64,000 nucleotides of DNA, from contig JASJDP010000007.1 of the NCBI GenBank assembly GCA_030065095.1, positions 62,001-126,000 on the forward strand, given 5' to 3'. This stretch comes from Rhodobacter sp. Lineage in GTDB: Bacteria; Pseudomonadota; Alphaproteobacteria; Rhodobacterales; Rhodobacteraceae. This document shows, one piece after another, positions 36,415 to 45,852 of this stretch. How positions within the stretch are numbered: the first letter of the stretch is position 1; each line of letters starts with the position of its first letter. The notes under the pieces were generated by a model. The model ran no database searches and had not been told where the DNA came from. It worked only from the letters and a program-made list of their open reading frames with translations. Position numbers and translations under genes: made by a program.

Positions 36415-37227
36415 TTATCGCGCCGCGGGCACCTGATACGTCAGCGACGCCCAAAGCGATTCCCAGACGGGGTCGTTTTCCGCCACGGGCTCTAGCGCGC
36501 GCATGACGACGGCGTCCACAAGGTATTCGATGCCGGGATCGGCCGGAATCGCCGCCAGCCCCGCATCGTCCGTCCGGGTCTTGGTTGCCTCGACCGTCCC
36601 GTCGGGCGCCTTGGCAAAGATCTCGACCTGCACGTCGGCCCGTGGCTGCCCCCGATAGAGCACCCGAACCGGCAATCCGCCATCCAGATCGTCCGTATAG
36701 GGATTGGCCAGCGCCACGATCTCGGTTTCCATGCCGACCTCCCGGTCCGCGCCCGCGCCGGTGCCTACGGCGACCAGGCTTTTTGCGTACCGGCTGTAGC
36801 GTTCGCGGAACCCGGTCTCCGGCAGGCCGCGCGCTTTGTGCTCGTCCAACACCCAGGTGAAATCCTTCTCGTTGCAGAAATTCACGAATTTCTCGGCGTC
36901 CCGGTAGCTTAGAAAGATGTCCGTCGTCTGATGCACGACGGTGACCAGGCCGTCACCCGGGGCGGCCATCGCCAGAGCCGGACGGTCGCCGATACGGCCT
37001 TCCACGGGGATCACGGACTCGCCACTTACCAGATCGAAGCGCGCGAACTTCTGCGGGATGAAAGAGTAAGCCGAACCTTCGAATTTTTGTCCCACTCGAA
37101 TATGGGCAATGATTTGCGCTTCCGGCTCAACGCTATATGTCTGCGGTGAAATCCAGAACTCGTGCGCCAGCGCGGGCGGGCCGGAAACGGCCAGGGCGGC
37201 GATCAGACAGGCAGAAAGGAAACGCAT
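36415..37227 (-). CDS. DUF4198 periplasmic protein (metal-uptake associated)
   Basis: A 270-residue exported protein: signal peptide MRFLSACLIAALAVSG with cleavage near ALAHE, so the mature protein begins HEFWISPQTYSVE, the hallmark of the DUF4198 family. The rest is beta-rich with PVRVLYRGQPRADVQVEIF and TDDAGLAAIPADPG, as in carboxypeptidase-regulatory-like folds. Family members accompany nickel/cobalt uptake systems; the N-terminal His is a plausible metal ligand. The start codon (37225-37227) shares two bases with the divergent HupE-type gene. Confidence 0.82.
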   Translation of the reverse strand: MRFLSACLIAALAVSGPPALAHEFWISPQTYSVEPEAQIIAHIRVGQKFEGSAYSFIPQKFARFDLVSGESVIPVEGRIGDRPALAMAAPGDGLVTVVHQTTDIFLSYRDAEKFVNFCNEKDFTWVLDEHKARGLPETGFRERYSRYAKSLVAVGTGAGADREVGMETEIVALANPYTDDLDGGLPVRVLYRGQPRADVQVEIFAKAPDGTVEATKTRTDDAGLAAIPADPGIEYLVDAVVMRALEPVAENDPVWESLWASLTYQVPAAR

Positions 37228-38401
37228 GGCAGGGATCCGGTCAATTGCGACGAAACGCAAGCTGTCATTCCGTGGCGCGGTGTCAAGGCTGACGGGCCTG
37301 ACGCTCGGCCTTGTGATCGCGCTGGCCACCGGGTTCGCGTCCACGGCGCATGAAATCCGACCAGCCATTGCCGACGTGACCATCGGGCCCGAGTCGGTGC
37401 AGGTCGACATCGTCCTTGCGCTCGAATCCCTGGTGGCGGGCATCGATCTGCAAGGGCTCGACGACACCGACAATGCGCCCGAGGCGGAACAGTACGACAC
37501 CTTGCGCGCCCTGCCGCCCGCTGATCTGGAGGCCGCGTTCCGGGCAGGTTGGGGCGATATTGCCGAAGGTTTTGTCCTGCGCGCCGGTGAGACGGCCCTG
37601 ACGCCAAGCATTGCGGGGCTTCAGATCCCAGAGGCCGGCAATGTGGACCTGGCCCGCGACAGCCTGCTGCAACTGACTGCCGTGCTGCCGCCCGATGGCA
37701 CGCCGGTCATCTTCGGCTGGGCGGCCGCCTACGGCCCGCTTGTCGTCCGGCAGGGCGAGGGCGACGACGCTTACAGCGGCTATCTGACCGACGGTCAGCT
37801 TTCCGCCGAAATGCCCCGCGACGCCGTCGCGCAGGAAAGCGCGCTGACCGCGTTCGGCCGCTACATCGTCATCGGTTTCGAACATATCGTGCCCAAGGGG
37901 CTCGACCACATCCTGTTCGTCCTGGGCCTGTTCTTCTTCTCGCTGCATATGCGTCCGCTGCTCTATCAGGTGACCGCCTTCACCCTGGCGCACACCGTGA
38001 CGCTGGCGCTGGCGATCCTTGGCTATGTCAGCGTCTCGCCCGATATCGTCGAACCGCTGATCGCCGCATCCATCGTCTATGTCGCGGTCGAGAACGTGTT
38101 TTCGAAAACGATCACCGCCTGGCGCACCGCCATCGTGTTCGGCTTCGGCCTGCTGCACGGTCTTGGCTTCGCGTCGGTTCTCGGCGATATCGGCCTCAGC
38201 CCCGCGCGCTTCGTCGCCGGCCTCATCGGCTTCAACATCGGGGTCGAGCTTGGCCAGTTGTTCGTGATCCTCGTGGCGTTCCTGGCTGTGGGCTATTGGT
38301 TCGGCCGGAAACCCTGGTACCGCAGCCGCATCACCACACCCGCCTCGCTGGCCATCGCCGCGGTCGGCGCCTACTGGTTCGTCGAGCGGACGGTGCTTTA
38401 A
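37226..38401 (+). CDS. HupE/UreJ-like membrane protein with periplasmic domain
   Basis: A 391-residue protein. A signal peptide ends near STAHE, giving a mature start of HEIRPAIADVT. A beta-rich periplasmic domain runs to about residue 200. The C-terminal six or so helices carry the HupE_2 marks: FEHIVPKGLDHILFVLGLF, AFTLAHTVTLALAILG, VENVFSK and FGLLHGLGFASVLGD. The conserved His/Asp residues (EHI..GxDHxxF, AHT, LHG) are metal-type. Family members are linked to nickel or other metal import. ATG 37226 follows AGAAAGGAAAC; a GTG at 37278 is an alternative that would free 50 bases between the divergent genes. Confidence 0.82.
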   Translation: MAGIRSIATKRKLSFRGAVSRLTGLTLGLVIALATGFASTAHEIRPAIADVTIGPESVQVDIVLALESLVAGIDLQGLDDTDNAPEAEQYDTLRALPPADLEAAFRAGWGDIAEGFVLRAGETALTPSIAGLQIPEAGNVDLARDSLLQLTAVLPPDGTPVIFGWAAAYGPLVVRQGEGDDAYSGYLTDGQLSAEMPRDAVAQESALTAFGRYIVIGFEHIVPKGLDHILFVLGLFFFSLHMRPLLYQVTAFTLAHTVTLALAILGYVSVSPDIVEPLIAASIVYVAVENVFSKTITAWRTAIVFGFGLLHGLGFASVLGDIGLSPARFVAGLIGFNIGVELGQLFVILVAFLAVGYWFGRKPWYRSRITTPASLAIAAVGAYWFVERTVL

Positions 38402-38445
38402 GGTCCGATCGCGCGTCACTGGAGCAGATGTTTTCGAAAACTCTT

Positions 38446-38471
38446 GCCAAATTTCTTCGAAGAAATTTGGC
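38446..38471. repeat. Perfect 26-bp intergenic palindrome
   Basis: GCCAAATTTCTTC is followed at once by its exact reverse complement. A smaller palindrome, TTTTCGAAAA, lies just before it at 38431-38440. It sits between the converging ends of the HupE-type gene and the HTH-like gene. It could act as a two-way terminator stem or be a copy of a dispersed palindromic element. Confidence 0.7.
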
Positions 38472-38511
38472 GCCGGAGCCCGGCGGGACAGACCGGTCCG
38501 CAGCGTCTCGC

Positions 38512-38970
38512 TTAGTGCGCCGATTCCTTTTCGAGATGCAGCTTCATGTCCAGCAGCACCCGTTGAAGTTCCAGCGTTTCGCGCAAAAGCCGCTTCGCTT
38601 CGTTGATCGTGATCACCCCGTCCTCGATCGATTGGTTGTATTCGCCCATCAGCATCGCAAATCTCTGGCTCAGCGCCACCACATCCGAATTCACCCCGCC
38701 GCGCTTGATGTTGCGCTTGTCCTCGTCATAGCTCAGCGTGATCCCCCGCAATTCCGACAGCGCCGCAGTGATGTGCGGATAGCCCGCAGCCTCTTCCAGC
38801 AGGGCCACCGAATCCACCGGCATGAACCGGTCGGCATGCTCGGGCGCGTCGGAATAGTACCGCCCAAGCGTTGCCTTGGATTTTCCGGTGATCGCGCAGG
38901 CGGCCTCCAGCCCGACATCCTTGACCAGCGTTTCGGTGTGCTTCTTCAGGTATCGCGCAACGACAGACAT
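38512..38970 (-). CDS. Helix-turn-helix-like protein of unknown function
   Basis: A 152-residue cytosolic protein. The N-terminal third looks like a DNA-binding fold: ETLVKDVGLEAACAITGKSKATLGRYYS reads as a helix-turn-helix (ITGKSKATLGRYY as the recognition part). This is reminiscent of phage CII-type regulators, but the similarity is weak. The C-terminal third (NEAKRLLRETLELQRVLLDMK) is a probable coiled coil for oligomerisation. GGAG supports ATG 38968-38970; the frame is open upstream to 39051 without family sense. No phage genes are nearby. Confidence 0.6.
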   Translation of the reverse strand: MSVVARYLKKHTETLVKDVGLEAACAITGKSKATLGRYYSDAPEHADRFMPVDSVALLEEAAGYPHITAALSELRGITLSYDEDKRNIKRGGVNSDVVALSQRFAMLMGEYNQSIEDGVITINEAKRLLRETLELQRVLLDMKLHLEKESAH

Positions 38971-39130
38971 CGAGGCTCCAATCAACTTGCAGATCAGGCC
39001 GGGGAAATACCGGCAGGTTTTCCCATTAATCCCGGCAGCTTCCATTGTCATGTATTAACCCGTCCCGGGCAACCGGGATTTGCAGGTGCCCGGTGCCCCC
39101 AGCACCGGCATGGGTAACGGTCCGTCGCGT

Positions 39131-39152
39131 TTGCGCCAGGGGGCTGGCGCAA
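39131..39152 (-). terminator. Hairpin downstream of the hemY unit
   Basis: TTGCGCCAG, loop GGGG, CTGGCGCAA form a perfect 9-bp stem 92 bases past the HemY stop in the minus direction. A second GC-rich stem-loop (CTGGC pairing GCCAG, 39206-39235) sits closer to the stop. There is no T-tract, so factor-independent termination is uncertain. Confidence 0.45.
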
Positions 39153-39243
39153 GCCGTGTCAGGCGGCAGCCACGCGGCGGGCCATTGTTCAGAACAGACT
39201 TGATCCTGGCTGCGCAGGCGCAGGCAGCCTGCCAGCGCGGTGA

Positions 39244-40752
39244 TCAGGGCCTGGTTTCGGCCTTGTCCTCGACGATCACGCCCTCGGCGACAACTTCCGG
39301 CGCATCGTCCCGGTCCGCGGTGTCATCGCGATCAGCGACCTCGATCACCTCGGCCTCGTCCCCGGCGGGCGGCGCGGCCTGTCCGACGATCAGCGGCAGC
39401 ATCTCGGTCGAGCCGGGCATCGCAACCTCGCCCTCGGCCGGCACCCGCCAGCTCAGCGTATCGAATCCGCCGCAATTGCTGCAAACCGGCGCCCAGGTGC
39501 CGTGGATGCTCTGGCAGTTGTCGCAGACCCACTGCGGCCCGCGCGACGCGGTCAAGGCCCGGGTCAGCCAGCCGCGCACGACGGCATCGTCGGCGCCCTC
39601 GCCGCGCTCGATGGCGGCCATCAGCGTCAAGGACCGCGCCGTCGGTTCCGCGGTGGCCAGATCGCCGATTTCCTTGCGCGCCGCCGGAAAGTCCTCGGCG
39701 GCGATGTGCAGTTCCGTCAGCAGCATCCTGGTCTCGGGGTCGTCTGGCTTTAACCGCGTCAGCGCCACGAACCGCTTGATCCGCGCCGCCGGCGTCTCGT
39801 CCGGTTCGATCGCCGCGAAGGCCGCCGCCAGATCGGGATGCGGCTGCGCCTCCCAGGCTTTCTTCAGCACCCGCGTGGCGTAGCGCGGCTTGCCCTGGTC
39901 GATATAGCCGCGCGCCGCCATGACCGCCGCCGGGATCAGATCGGGCGACAGACGGTTCGCCTCGATCGCCTCTTCGCGACCTTCGATGGTGTGCCCATCG
40001 GCAAGCACCGCTTCGGCCTCGCTCAGCGCCAGCACCGCGTCGCGCCGCCGGTGCACGTCGCGCGGCAGCGCCCCGTGCTTCAGCTTTGCGCCCAGCGTCT
40101 TCCGCGCCCCGGCCCAATCCGCATGCTCGGCCTGCAGGCGAAGCAGAATGTCCTGCGTCTCTTCATGCCGCGGCTTCAGCGCAAAGGCCTTCTCGGCCAG
40201 CTTCAGCGCTGTATCGGTGTCGCCCTCGCCCAGCTTCTGCTTCATGATCCCGCGCACGCCCACGAAACGCGTGCGATCGTCTTCCAGCAGCCGCTTGTAG
40301 ACCTCTTCGGCCTTTTTCCGGTCGCCCGACATCTCGGCGGCCTGCGCGGTGATCAGATTGGTCAGTTCCGGCCGCCGGAGGAATTTCTCGGCGCGTGCCG
40401 CCTTTTGCATCGCCACGCGGCTTTCGCCCGACGCCAGCGCCATCAGCCCGTCGGCCAACGCCTGGAAGCCCTTGCGCTCCCGGTTCCGGTCGAACCAGCG
40501 GCTGATGGCCGTTTCGTCACCGTTGAGAAACCGCAGGAAGGCGACCATCAGGCTCAGCAGTTTCAGGAACACCCAAACCGCCACGACCAGAACGATCATC
40601 GCAATGACCGACTGCAACGGACCAAGATTGAATTCCCAGCCGAACAGCGATCCGCGAATGCCGCCGTCGGCCTCCATCAGATAGCCCGCCCCCAGCGTCA
40701 GCGCCGCGATGATGACGACGAACAGGATGACCTTGACAAGCGACCAGAGCAT
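39244..40752 (-). CDS. hemY: HemY-like TPR membrane protein
   Basis: A 502-residue protein. Two N-terminal membrane helices (residues about 3-25 and 40-65) with GYLMEADGGIRGSLFGWE between them match the HemY_N domain. A TPR-rich region follows (residues about 85-400). The C-terminus has a zinc-ribbon-like CDNCQ...CSNCGGFDTLSW and an acidic tail rich in Asp/Glu/Val. HemY proteins of this type sit in heme operons; a role in porphyrin metabolism is inferred from context and is not an enzyme activity (not the protoporphyrinogen oxidase also called HemY). It is 10 bases after the mitofilin gene. Confidence 0.88.
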   Translation of the reverse strand: MLWSLVKVILFVVIIAALTLGAGYLMEADGGIRGSLFGWEFNLGPLQSVIAMIVLVVAVWVFLKLLSLMVAFLRFLNGDETAISRWFDRNRERKGFQALADGLMALASGESRVAMQKAARAEKFLRRPELTNLITAQAAEMSGDRKKAEEVYKRLLEDDRTRFVGVRGIMKQKLGEGDTDTALKLAEKAFALKPRHEETQDILLRLQAEHADWAGARKTLGAKLKHGALPRDVHRRRDAVLALSEAEAVLADGHTIEGREEAIEANRLSPDLIPAAVMAARGYIDQGKPRYATRVLKKAWEAQPHPDLAAAFAAIEPDETPAARIKRFVALTRLKPDDPETRMLLTELHIAAEDFPAARKEIGDLATAEPTARSLTLMAAIERGEGADDAVVRGWLTRALTASRGPQWVCDNCQSIHGTWAPVCSNCGGFDTLSWRVPAEGEVAMPGSTEMLPLIVGQAAPPAGDEAEVIEVADRDDTADRDDAPEVVAEGVIVEDKAETRP

Positions 40753-40762
40753 GTTGCCGTCC

Positions 40763-42325
40763 CTAGTTAGAGTTGATTTCGTTCGCGATGACCTGCGCAG
40801 CCTCCAGCGCGGCCTGCCGCGTTTCGGCTGCGGCAATCCAATCGGCGAATGCCGCCTGGCCCGCCTCGGGCAGGCTGCCGATCAGGTCCCTGGCGCCTGC
40901 GATATCGTTTTCGGCCAGCGCCGCCTCGGCGCGGCTCAGCACAGCATCCGGATCGTCGCCCGCGCGCGGTTCCAACGAGCGCACCCCAAGCTGCCGCCGG
41001 AAGAATGCACCCAGCCGCCCCGTTGCGCCGGCCTCGGGATCGGGCTGGATCGACACGGCCAACGCATCGCGCGCCGCCGGCGGAAAGCCGTCCTTCAGGT
41101 TCTGCAGCGTTGCGATGCCGGTCTCGGCGTGGTCGGCCAGATCCGCCGGGGCGTCGGTTCCGGTCACCTCGCTCAGGGCGGCCAATGCCGTGGCGAATTC
41201 GCCGCCCGTGTCCAGGGCGACCTCCAGTTCGGCCAGAGCCGCACGCGCCTCGGCGGCCTTGGCCGAGGCCGCAGCCGCCGCTTCCGCCTCCATGGCAGAG
41301 ATCTGGGCGGCTTCGATCTCGGTCAACTTGCCGGTCAGCGTGGTCTCGATGCCCGCCAGCTTGTCGTCCTGTGCCGCCTCCATCTCGCCGAACCGGGCGT
41401 CGATCGCGCCCTGCATCTCGGCCAGCTGCCGTTCATAGGCCGCTACGACCTCGGCCGGCAATTCGGCCTCGGGGATTGGCTGGGTCTCGACATCCGCGAG
41501 CCGCGCGTCCGTATCGTCGAGCCGTGCGGTCAGCGCCGCGACCTGGTCCGAAACGCCGGCCACATCGCTCGCCACGCCGTCGAGCGCGCCGGTCACCGGG
41601 CTGAGATCGGGCTGCGCGCTCTTCAAGGCCTCGATTTCGCCGGACGCCGATTGCAGGGCCTCTTTGAGCGCAACAATCTCGGCGGCCTGCGTATCCAGCG
41701 CCGTGCGCAGTTCGTTGGTCTGCGCCCCGCTCAGATCGATCCACCCGCGTTCGGTGCTGTAATACAGCGCTCCGGCCCCAAGCCCGGCGGCGATGATGCC
41801 GCCCAAAACCAAAGAGAATGCGCTCCGCCGCTGAGGTTCCGGCGGCGGCGGCGCGGCAACCGCCATCGTAGGCGCAGATTCGACGGCCGGTTCCGCCGTC
41901 GCTGCATCTCCGGTCGCTTCGGGGGCAATTTCGGGCCCGACAATCGTCTCCTGCTCTGCGCCGTCTGCCGTCTCGCCATCGGCCACGGCCGCCGCAACGT
42001 CACTTTCACCGAAAGGCGTTTCGACCCGGTCCGCCGCGGCTGCCACGTCTTCGCCGTCTGCCTCGGCTCCGGCATCGGACCCGTCGCCGGCGGCGGCCGC
42101 CTCCGTGCCATCGCCGTCGTCCGGCCCGGTGGCCTCGGATGTCTCCTGCCCGTCCTGCGCCGCCGTTTCCGGAGGCTCGGTCGCATCTTCCGCGGCCCCG
42201 TCCTCCGCAATCGCGGGTGCCTCGGCCGCGGAGTCGACGATTTCGGCGTCTTCCACCACCTCCGCGGCGCCTTTCGATCCCGAGGATGATGGCCCCGTCG
42301 TTCTGGATTTGCTCGATTTCGCCAC
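40763..42325 (-). CDS. Alphaproteobacterial mitofilin (Mic60 homologue)
   Basis: A 520-residue protein read from GTG 42323-42325, which has GGAGGAG upstream and gives the usual MAKS-like start; ATG 42352 is an alternative. The first 165 residues are a low-complexity Ala/Glu/Asp/Gly tail. One membrane helix follows (SAFSLVLGGIIAAGLGAGAL). A long coiled coil runs from about 200 to 360, and the C-terminal part (GAFFRRQLGVRSLEPRAGD) matches the mitofilin signature. In Rhodobacter relatives this protein shapes inner-membrane invaginations, as Mic60 does in mitochondria. It lies between hemD and hemY. Confidence 0.88.
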   Translation of the reverse strand: MAKSSKSRTTGPSSSGSKGAAEVVEDAEIVDSAAEAPAIAEDGAAEDATEPPETAAQDGQETSEATGPDDGDGTEAAAAGDGSDAGAEADGEDVAAAADRVETPFGESDVAAAVADGETADGAEQETIVGPEIAPEATGDAATAEPAVESAPTMAVAAPPPPEPQRRSAFSLVLGGIIAAGLGAGALYYSTERGWIDLSGAQTNELRTALDTQAAEIVALKEALQSASGEIEALKSAQPDLSPVTGALDGVASDVAGVSDQVAALTARLDDTDARLADVETQPIPEAELPAEVVAAYERQLAEMQGAIDARFGEMEAAQDDKLAGIETTLTGKLTEIEAAQISAMEAEAAAAASAKAAEARAALAELEVALDTGGEFATALAALSEVTGTDAPADLADHAETGIATLQNLKDGFPPAARDALAVSIQPDPEAGATGRLGAFFRRQLGVRSLEPRAGDDPDAVLSRAEAALAENDIAGARDLIGSLPEAGQAAFADWIAAAETRQAALEAAQVIANEINSN

Positions 42326-42406
42326 GGCCCGGAACTCCTCCGAATCTCTCATCCCCGCCGAATTGCCGGGCTCACCACGGGAACTTAGCCCGCAAGGCAC
42401 CACGTC

Positions 42407-43141
42407 TCAAGGCGACTTGCGGGTGTAAATCGACGCAAGCGTCCGCATCAGTGCCGATGCATCCGGCCGCTGCGCCACCATCAGGATTTCCGGTTCGGGT
42501 CCGGTCCAGGCATCCGCCACCGCCGGGCTCAGCACCGCCAGCCGCAACGGCGCCGCCGCCCCGCGGGCCGCTTCGCCCAGCAATGCGGCCGACCGCGGAG
42601 AGAATAGCGGCGCCACCACCGGTGCGGTCCCGTCCAGCAATGCCCGCGCCTCGGCCGTCAGCGCGCAAGGCACCTGTTCATAAGCCACCGCCGACCGCAG
42701 CTCGACCCCGGCCCCGGCGAGCGCCCCGGCCAGATCCCCGCGCACCTCGGTCCCGCGCAGATACAACAGCGGCCCGCGTGGCGGCGCATCCCGGATCAGG
42801 CGTACCAGATCCGGCACCGCACCCCCCGCCGAAATCGCCGGAACCCCCGCCGCTTCTGCCGCCGCCGCCGTCCGGTCGCCGACGCAATAAGCGACCGATC
42901 CCTTGGGCAGGACAAGCCCCGCCAGGGCCCCAACCCCGTTCTCGGAGGTCAGCACAACCCCTGCCAGGCCCTCCAGATCGGCCTCGACAACGCGCGGCAC
43001 GATCGACAAGACCGGAGAGACCACAATCCGCACCGCGTCCCCCAGAACGGCCCGGCAATCGGCGGCAAACCGTTCGGCCTGCGCTCGGGGGCGTGTCAAC
43101 AGCAGGGCGGGGGGAGGCTGGCTCACGAAAGGCACCGGCAT
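42407..43141 (-). CDS. hemD: Uroporphyrinogen-III synthase
   Basis: A 244-residue protein with weak overall conservation, as usual for HemD, but with the fixed landmarks [11 protein letters not shown] at the start, [13 protein letters not shown] (TSxNG box), [17 protein letters not shown] and [12 protein letters not shown]. It cyclises hydroxymethylbilane with inversion of ring D, giving the precursor of heme, siroheme and cobalamin. hemC, a common neighbour, is absent between it and tsaD; the 58-base gap holds both divergent starts. Confidence 0.88.
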   Translation of the reverse strand: MPVPFVSQPPPALLLTRPRAQAERFAADCRAVLGDAVRIVVSPVLSIVPRVVEADLEGLAGVVLTSENGVGALAGLVLPKGSVAYCVGDRTAAAAEAAGVPAISAGGAVPDLVRLIRDAPPRGPLLYLRGTEVRGDLAGALAGAGVELRSAVAYEQVPCALTAEARALLDGTAPVVAPLFSPRSAALLGEAARGAAAPLRLAVLSPAVADAWTGPEPEILMVAQRPDASALMRTLASIYTRKSP

Positions 43142-43199
43142 TGAACGGGGTCGTCTCAGGTGTTACCTGCGCCCCCGACCCCACGCAACCGGCGAGGCC

Positions 43200-44291
43200 A
43201 TGACCGCCCCCCTGACCATCCTCGGGCTGGAAAGCAGCTGCGACGACACCGCCGCCGCCGTCGTGCGGCATGCCGAGGGTGCCGCACCCGGCATCCTGTC
43301 GAACGTCGTCTGGGGGCAAACAGACCTTCACGCAGCCTTCGGCGGCGTGGTGCCCGAGATCGCTGCCCGCGCCCACACCGAAAAGCTCGATTACTGCATC
43401 GAACAGGCCCTGGCGGAGGCCCACCTTTCGCTTCGGGACATCGATGCCATCGCCGTCACGGCCGGCCCCGGCCTGATCGGCGGCGTGCTGGCGGGCGTGA
43501 TGTGCGCCAAGGGCCTTGCCGCCGCCACAGGCAAGCCGCTGATCGGCGTCAACCACCTGGCCGGCCACGCCCTGACCCCGCGGCTGACCGACGGGCTGTC
43601 CTTTCCCTATCTGATGCTGCTGGTTTCCGGCGGTCACTGCCAGTTCCTTACCGTCCACGCCCCGGACCGCTTCACGCGTCTCGGCGGTACCATCGACGAT
43701 TCCCCCGGCGAAGCCTTCGACAAGATCGCGAAACTCCTCGGCCTGCCGCAACCCGGCGGTCCAGCCGTCGAGGTCCAGGCCAAATCCGGCGACTCCGGCC
43801 GCTTTGCGCTCCCCCGCCCGCTGCTCGACCGCCCCGGCTGCGACCTGTCGTTCTCGGGCCTCAAGACCGCCGTGCTGCGCACGCGCGATGACCTGGTGTC
43901 CGAGAAGGGCGGGATGACGAAACAGGATCGCGCCGATCTCTGCGCCTCGTTCCAGACCGCCGTGGCCGACGTTCTCGCCGAGAAATCGCGCCGCGCCCTG
44001 GCGAGCCTGTCGGCGGAGCCATTGACGGCCTTCGCAGTCGCAGGCGGCGTCGCCGCCAACCAGACGATCCGCTACGCGCTGCGGGACGTGGCGGACGAGG
44101 CGAACATCCGCTTCATCGCTCCACCGCTTGAGCTTTGCACCGACAACGCGGCGATGATCGCCTGGGCCGGGATCGAACGGTTCCGGCTTGGCCTGACCGA
44201 CGACCTGACCCTCGCCGCCCGCCCGCGCTGGCCGCTCGACGAGGCCAGTGCACCGATGCTGGGCCATGGCAAGCGCGGAGCCAAGGCATGA
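43200..44291 (+). CDS. tsaD: tRNA N6-adenosine threonylcarbamoyltransferase
   Basis: A 363-residue ASKHA-fold protein. It opens with [18 protein letters not shown], has the metal-binding pair in NHLAGHAL (His-x3-His), [24 protein letters not shown] and [13 protein letters not shown]. TsaD transfers the threonylcarbamoyl group to A37 of ANN-reading tRNAs, with TsaB and TsaE. ATG 43200 follows GGCGAGG. It overlaps gpsA by ATGA. Confidence 0.96.
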   Translation: MTAPLTILGLESSCDDTAAAVVRHAEGAAPGILSNVVWGQTDLHAAFGGVVPEIAARAHTEKLDYCIEQALAEAHLSLRDIDAIAVTAGPGLIGGVLAGVMCAKGLAAATGKPLIGVNHLAGHALTPRLTDGLSFPYLMLLVSGGHCQFLTVHAPDRFTRLGGTIDDSPGEAFDKIAKLLGLPQPGGPAVEVQAKSGDSGRFALPRPLLDRPGCDLSFSGLKTAVLRTRDDLVSEKGGMTKQDRADLCASFQTAVADVLAEKSRRALASLSAEPLTAFAVAGGVAANQTIRYALRDVADEANIRFIAPPLELCTDNAAMIAWAGIERFRLGLTDDLTLAARPRWPLDEASAPMLGHGKRGAKA

Positions 44292-45241
44292 TCGCCATCC
44301 TCGGAGCGGGCGCCTTCGGGACAGCGCTGGCCGTGGCGCTGGCGAGGGCCGGGCATCCCGTCCAGCTCTGGACCCGAGATGCCGCCCACGCGAAAGATAT
44401 CGAAACCGGACGCGAAAACACCCGTCGTCTGCCCGGCATCCGCTTGCCCGACGCCATCACCGCCACTGCCGATTTCCCTGCCGCCGAAACCTATCTGCTT
44501 GCCATACCGACCCAGTCACTTGCCGAACTGCTGGCGCTCCACCGGCCGGACCTGGGCAGCAGCAATCTTGTTGCGTGTTGCAAGGGTGTCGATCTGTCTA
44601 CCGGCCTGGGCCCGTCAGGCGTGATCCGCGCCAATGTCCCGTCGGCAACACCCGCGCTTTTGTCCGGACCAAGCTTTGCCGTCGACATCGCCGCGGGCCT
44701 GCCCACCGCGCTGACGATTGCCGCGGCAGACGACAGAACCGCGGCCCGGCTGCAGACCCGGCTTTCCACCCCGACGCTGCGCCTCTACCGCAGCACCGAC
44801 CTGACCGGCATCGAGCTTGGCGGAGCGCTGAAAAACGTCATCGCAATCGCCTGCGGTATTACGATCGGGGCAGGTCTGGGCGAAAGCGCCCGCGCCGCAC
44901 TTATGACACGCGGTTATGCCGAGATGCTGCGCTTTGCCACCGCCCGGGGTGCGCGCGCCGAGACGCTCGCGGGCCTCTCGGGCCTTGGCGATCTGGCGCT
45001 GACCTGCACATCCGAGAAATCACGCAACTTCGCTTTCGGCCTGCGGCTCGGCGCCGAGGGAAGCGCGCAGACGACGGCCACGACCGAAGGCATCGCCACC
45101 GCCCGCGCCGTCGCCTCCATCGCCGAAAGCAAGGGCCTTGACATGCCGGTAACGCAAATGGTTGCCGCCGTGCTCGACGGCCGTGTCACTGTCGCTGAAG
45201 CCACGGACCACTTGCTTGCCCGCCCGCTCCGCCCGGAATAA
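44288..45241 (+). CDS. gpsA: Glycerol-3-phosphate dehydrogenase [NAD(P)+]
   Basis: A 317-residue enzyme with the dinucleotide loop [15 protein letters not shown] at the very start, the catalytic Lys in [13 protein letters not shown], and [20 protein letters not shown] further on. It reduces dihydroxyacetone phosphate to sn-glycerol 3-phosphate for phospholipid synthesis. The start overlaps the tsaD stop (ATGA). The EVE-domain gene follows after 25 bases, so the three probably share a transcript. Confidence 0.95.
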   Translation: MIAILGAGAFGTALAVALARAGHPVQLWTRDAAHAKDIETGRENTRRLPGIRLPDAITATADFPAAETYLLAIPTQSLAELLALHRPDLGSSNLVACCKGVDLSTGLGPSGVIRANVPSATPALLSGPSFAVDIAAGLPTALTIAAADDRTAARLQTRLSTPTLRLYRSTDLTGIELGGALKNVIAIACGITIGAGLGESARAALMTRGYAEMLRFATARGARAETLAGLSGLGDLALTCTSEKSRNFAFGLRLGAEGSAQTTATTEGIATARAVASIAESKGLDMPVTQMVAAVLDGRVTVAEATDHLLARPLRPE

Positions 45242-45266
45242 GCAGGTATCGGAAAGGACCAACACC

Positions 45267-45686
45267 ATGGCTTACTGGCTCTTCAAATCCGAACCCTCCA
45301 CCTGGTCGTGGGACGACCAGGTGGCCAAAGGCGACGCGGGCGAGGAATGGGACGGCGTGCGCAACTATCAGGCGCGCAACAACATGCGGGCGATGAAGAT
45401 CGGCGACCGCGGGTTCTTCTACCACTCGCAGAAGGAAAAGGCGATTGTCGGCATCGTCGAGGTCTGCGCCGAAAGCCATCCCGACAGCACCACCGACGAC
45501 CCGCGCTGGGACTGCGTGGACATCAAGGCCGTCGCGCCCGTGGCGACCCCGGTCACGCTCGAGATGTGCAAGGCCGATCCGCGGCTGACGGATATGGTGC
45601 TGGTCAACAACACCCGCCTCAGCGTTCAGCCGGTGACCGAGCCGGAGTGGCGTGCCGTCTGCGATCTTGCCGGCGTCGATCCCTAG
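45267..45686 (+). CDS. EVE domain protein
   Basis: A 139-residue PUA-like protein with MAYWLFKSEPSTWSWDD, DGVRNYQARNNMRAMK and GFFYHSQKEKAIVGI, the standard marks of bacterial EVE proteins related to eukaryotic THYN1. The fold binds modified bases in DNA or RNA through an aromatic cage; in bacteria the ligand is usually unassigned, and m5C/hm5C recognition has been proposed. ATG 45267 is preceded by GGAAAGGA. Location after tsaD-gpsA is common in this order. Confidence 0.92.
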   Translation: MAYWLFKSEPSTWSWDDQVAKGDAGEEWDGVRNYQARNNMRAMKIGDRGFFYHSQKEKAIVGIVEVCAESHPDSTTDDPRWDCVDIKAVAPVATPVTLEMCKADPRLTDMVLVNNTRLSVQPVTEPEWRAVCDLAGVDP

Positions 45687-45852
45687 GACGGAAAGGCAAT
45701 GGCCCGAGATGCATGTCCGTTTTTGAGCCTGGAGCGGAGGTTTCCGGTCAGGTAACGAACCGCGCCGGGTGATGGGTGAGAATGGCGGCTTGAGGCCGGA
45801 AACGGTCGAACGTCGGTTCCAATAGACTCAACCCCGCTTTGGCTGCGAACGC

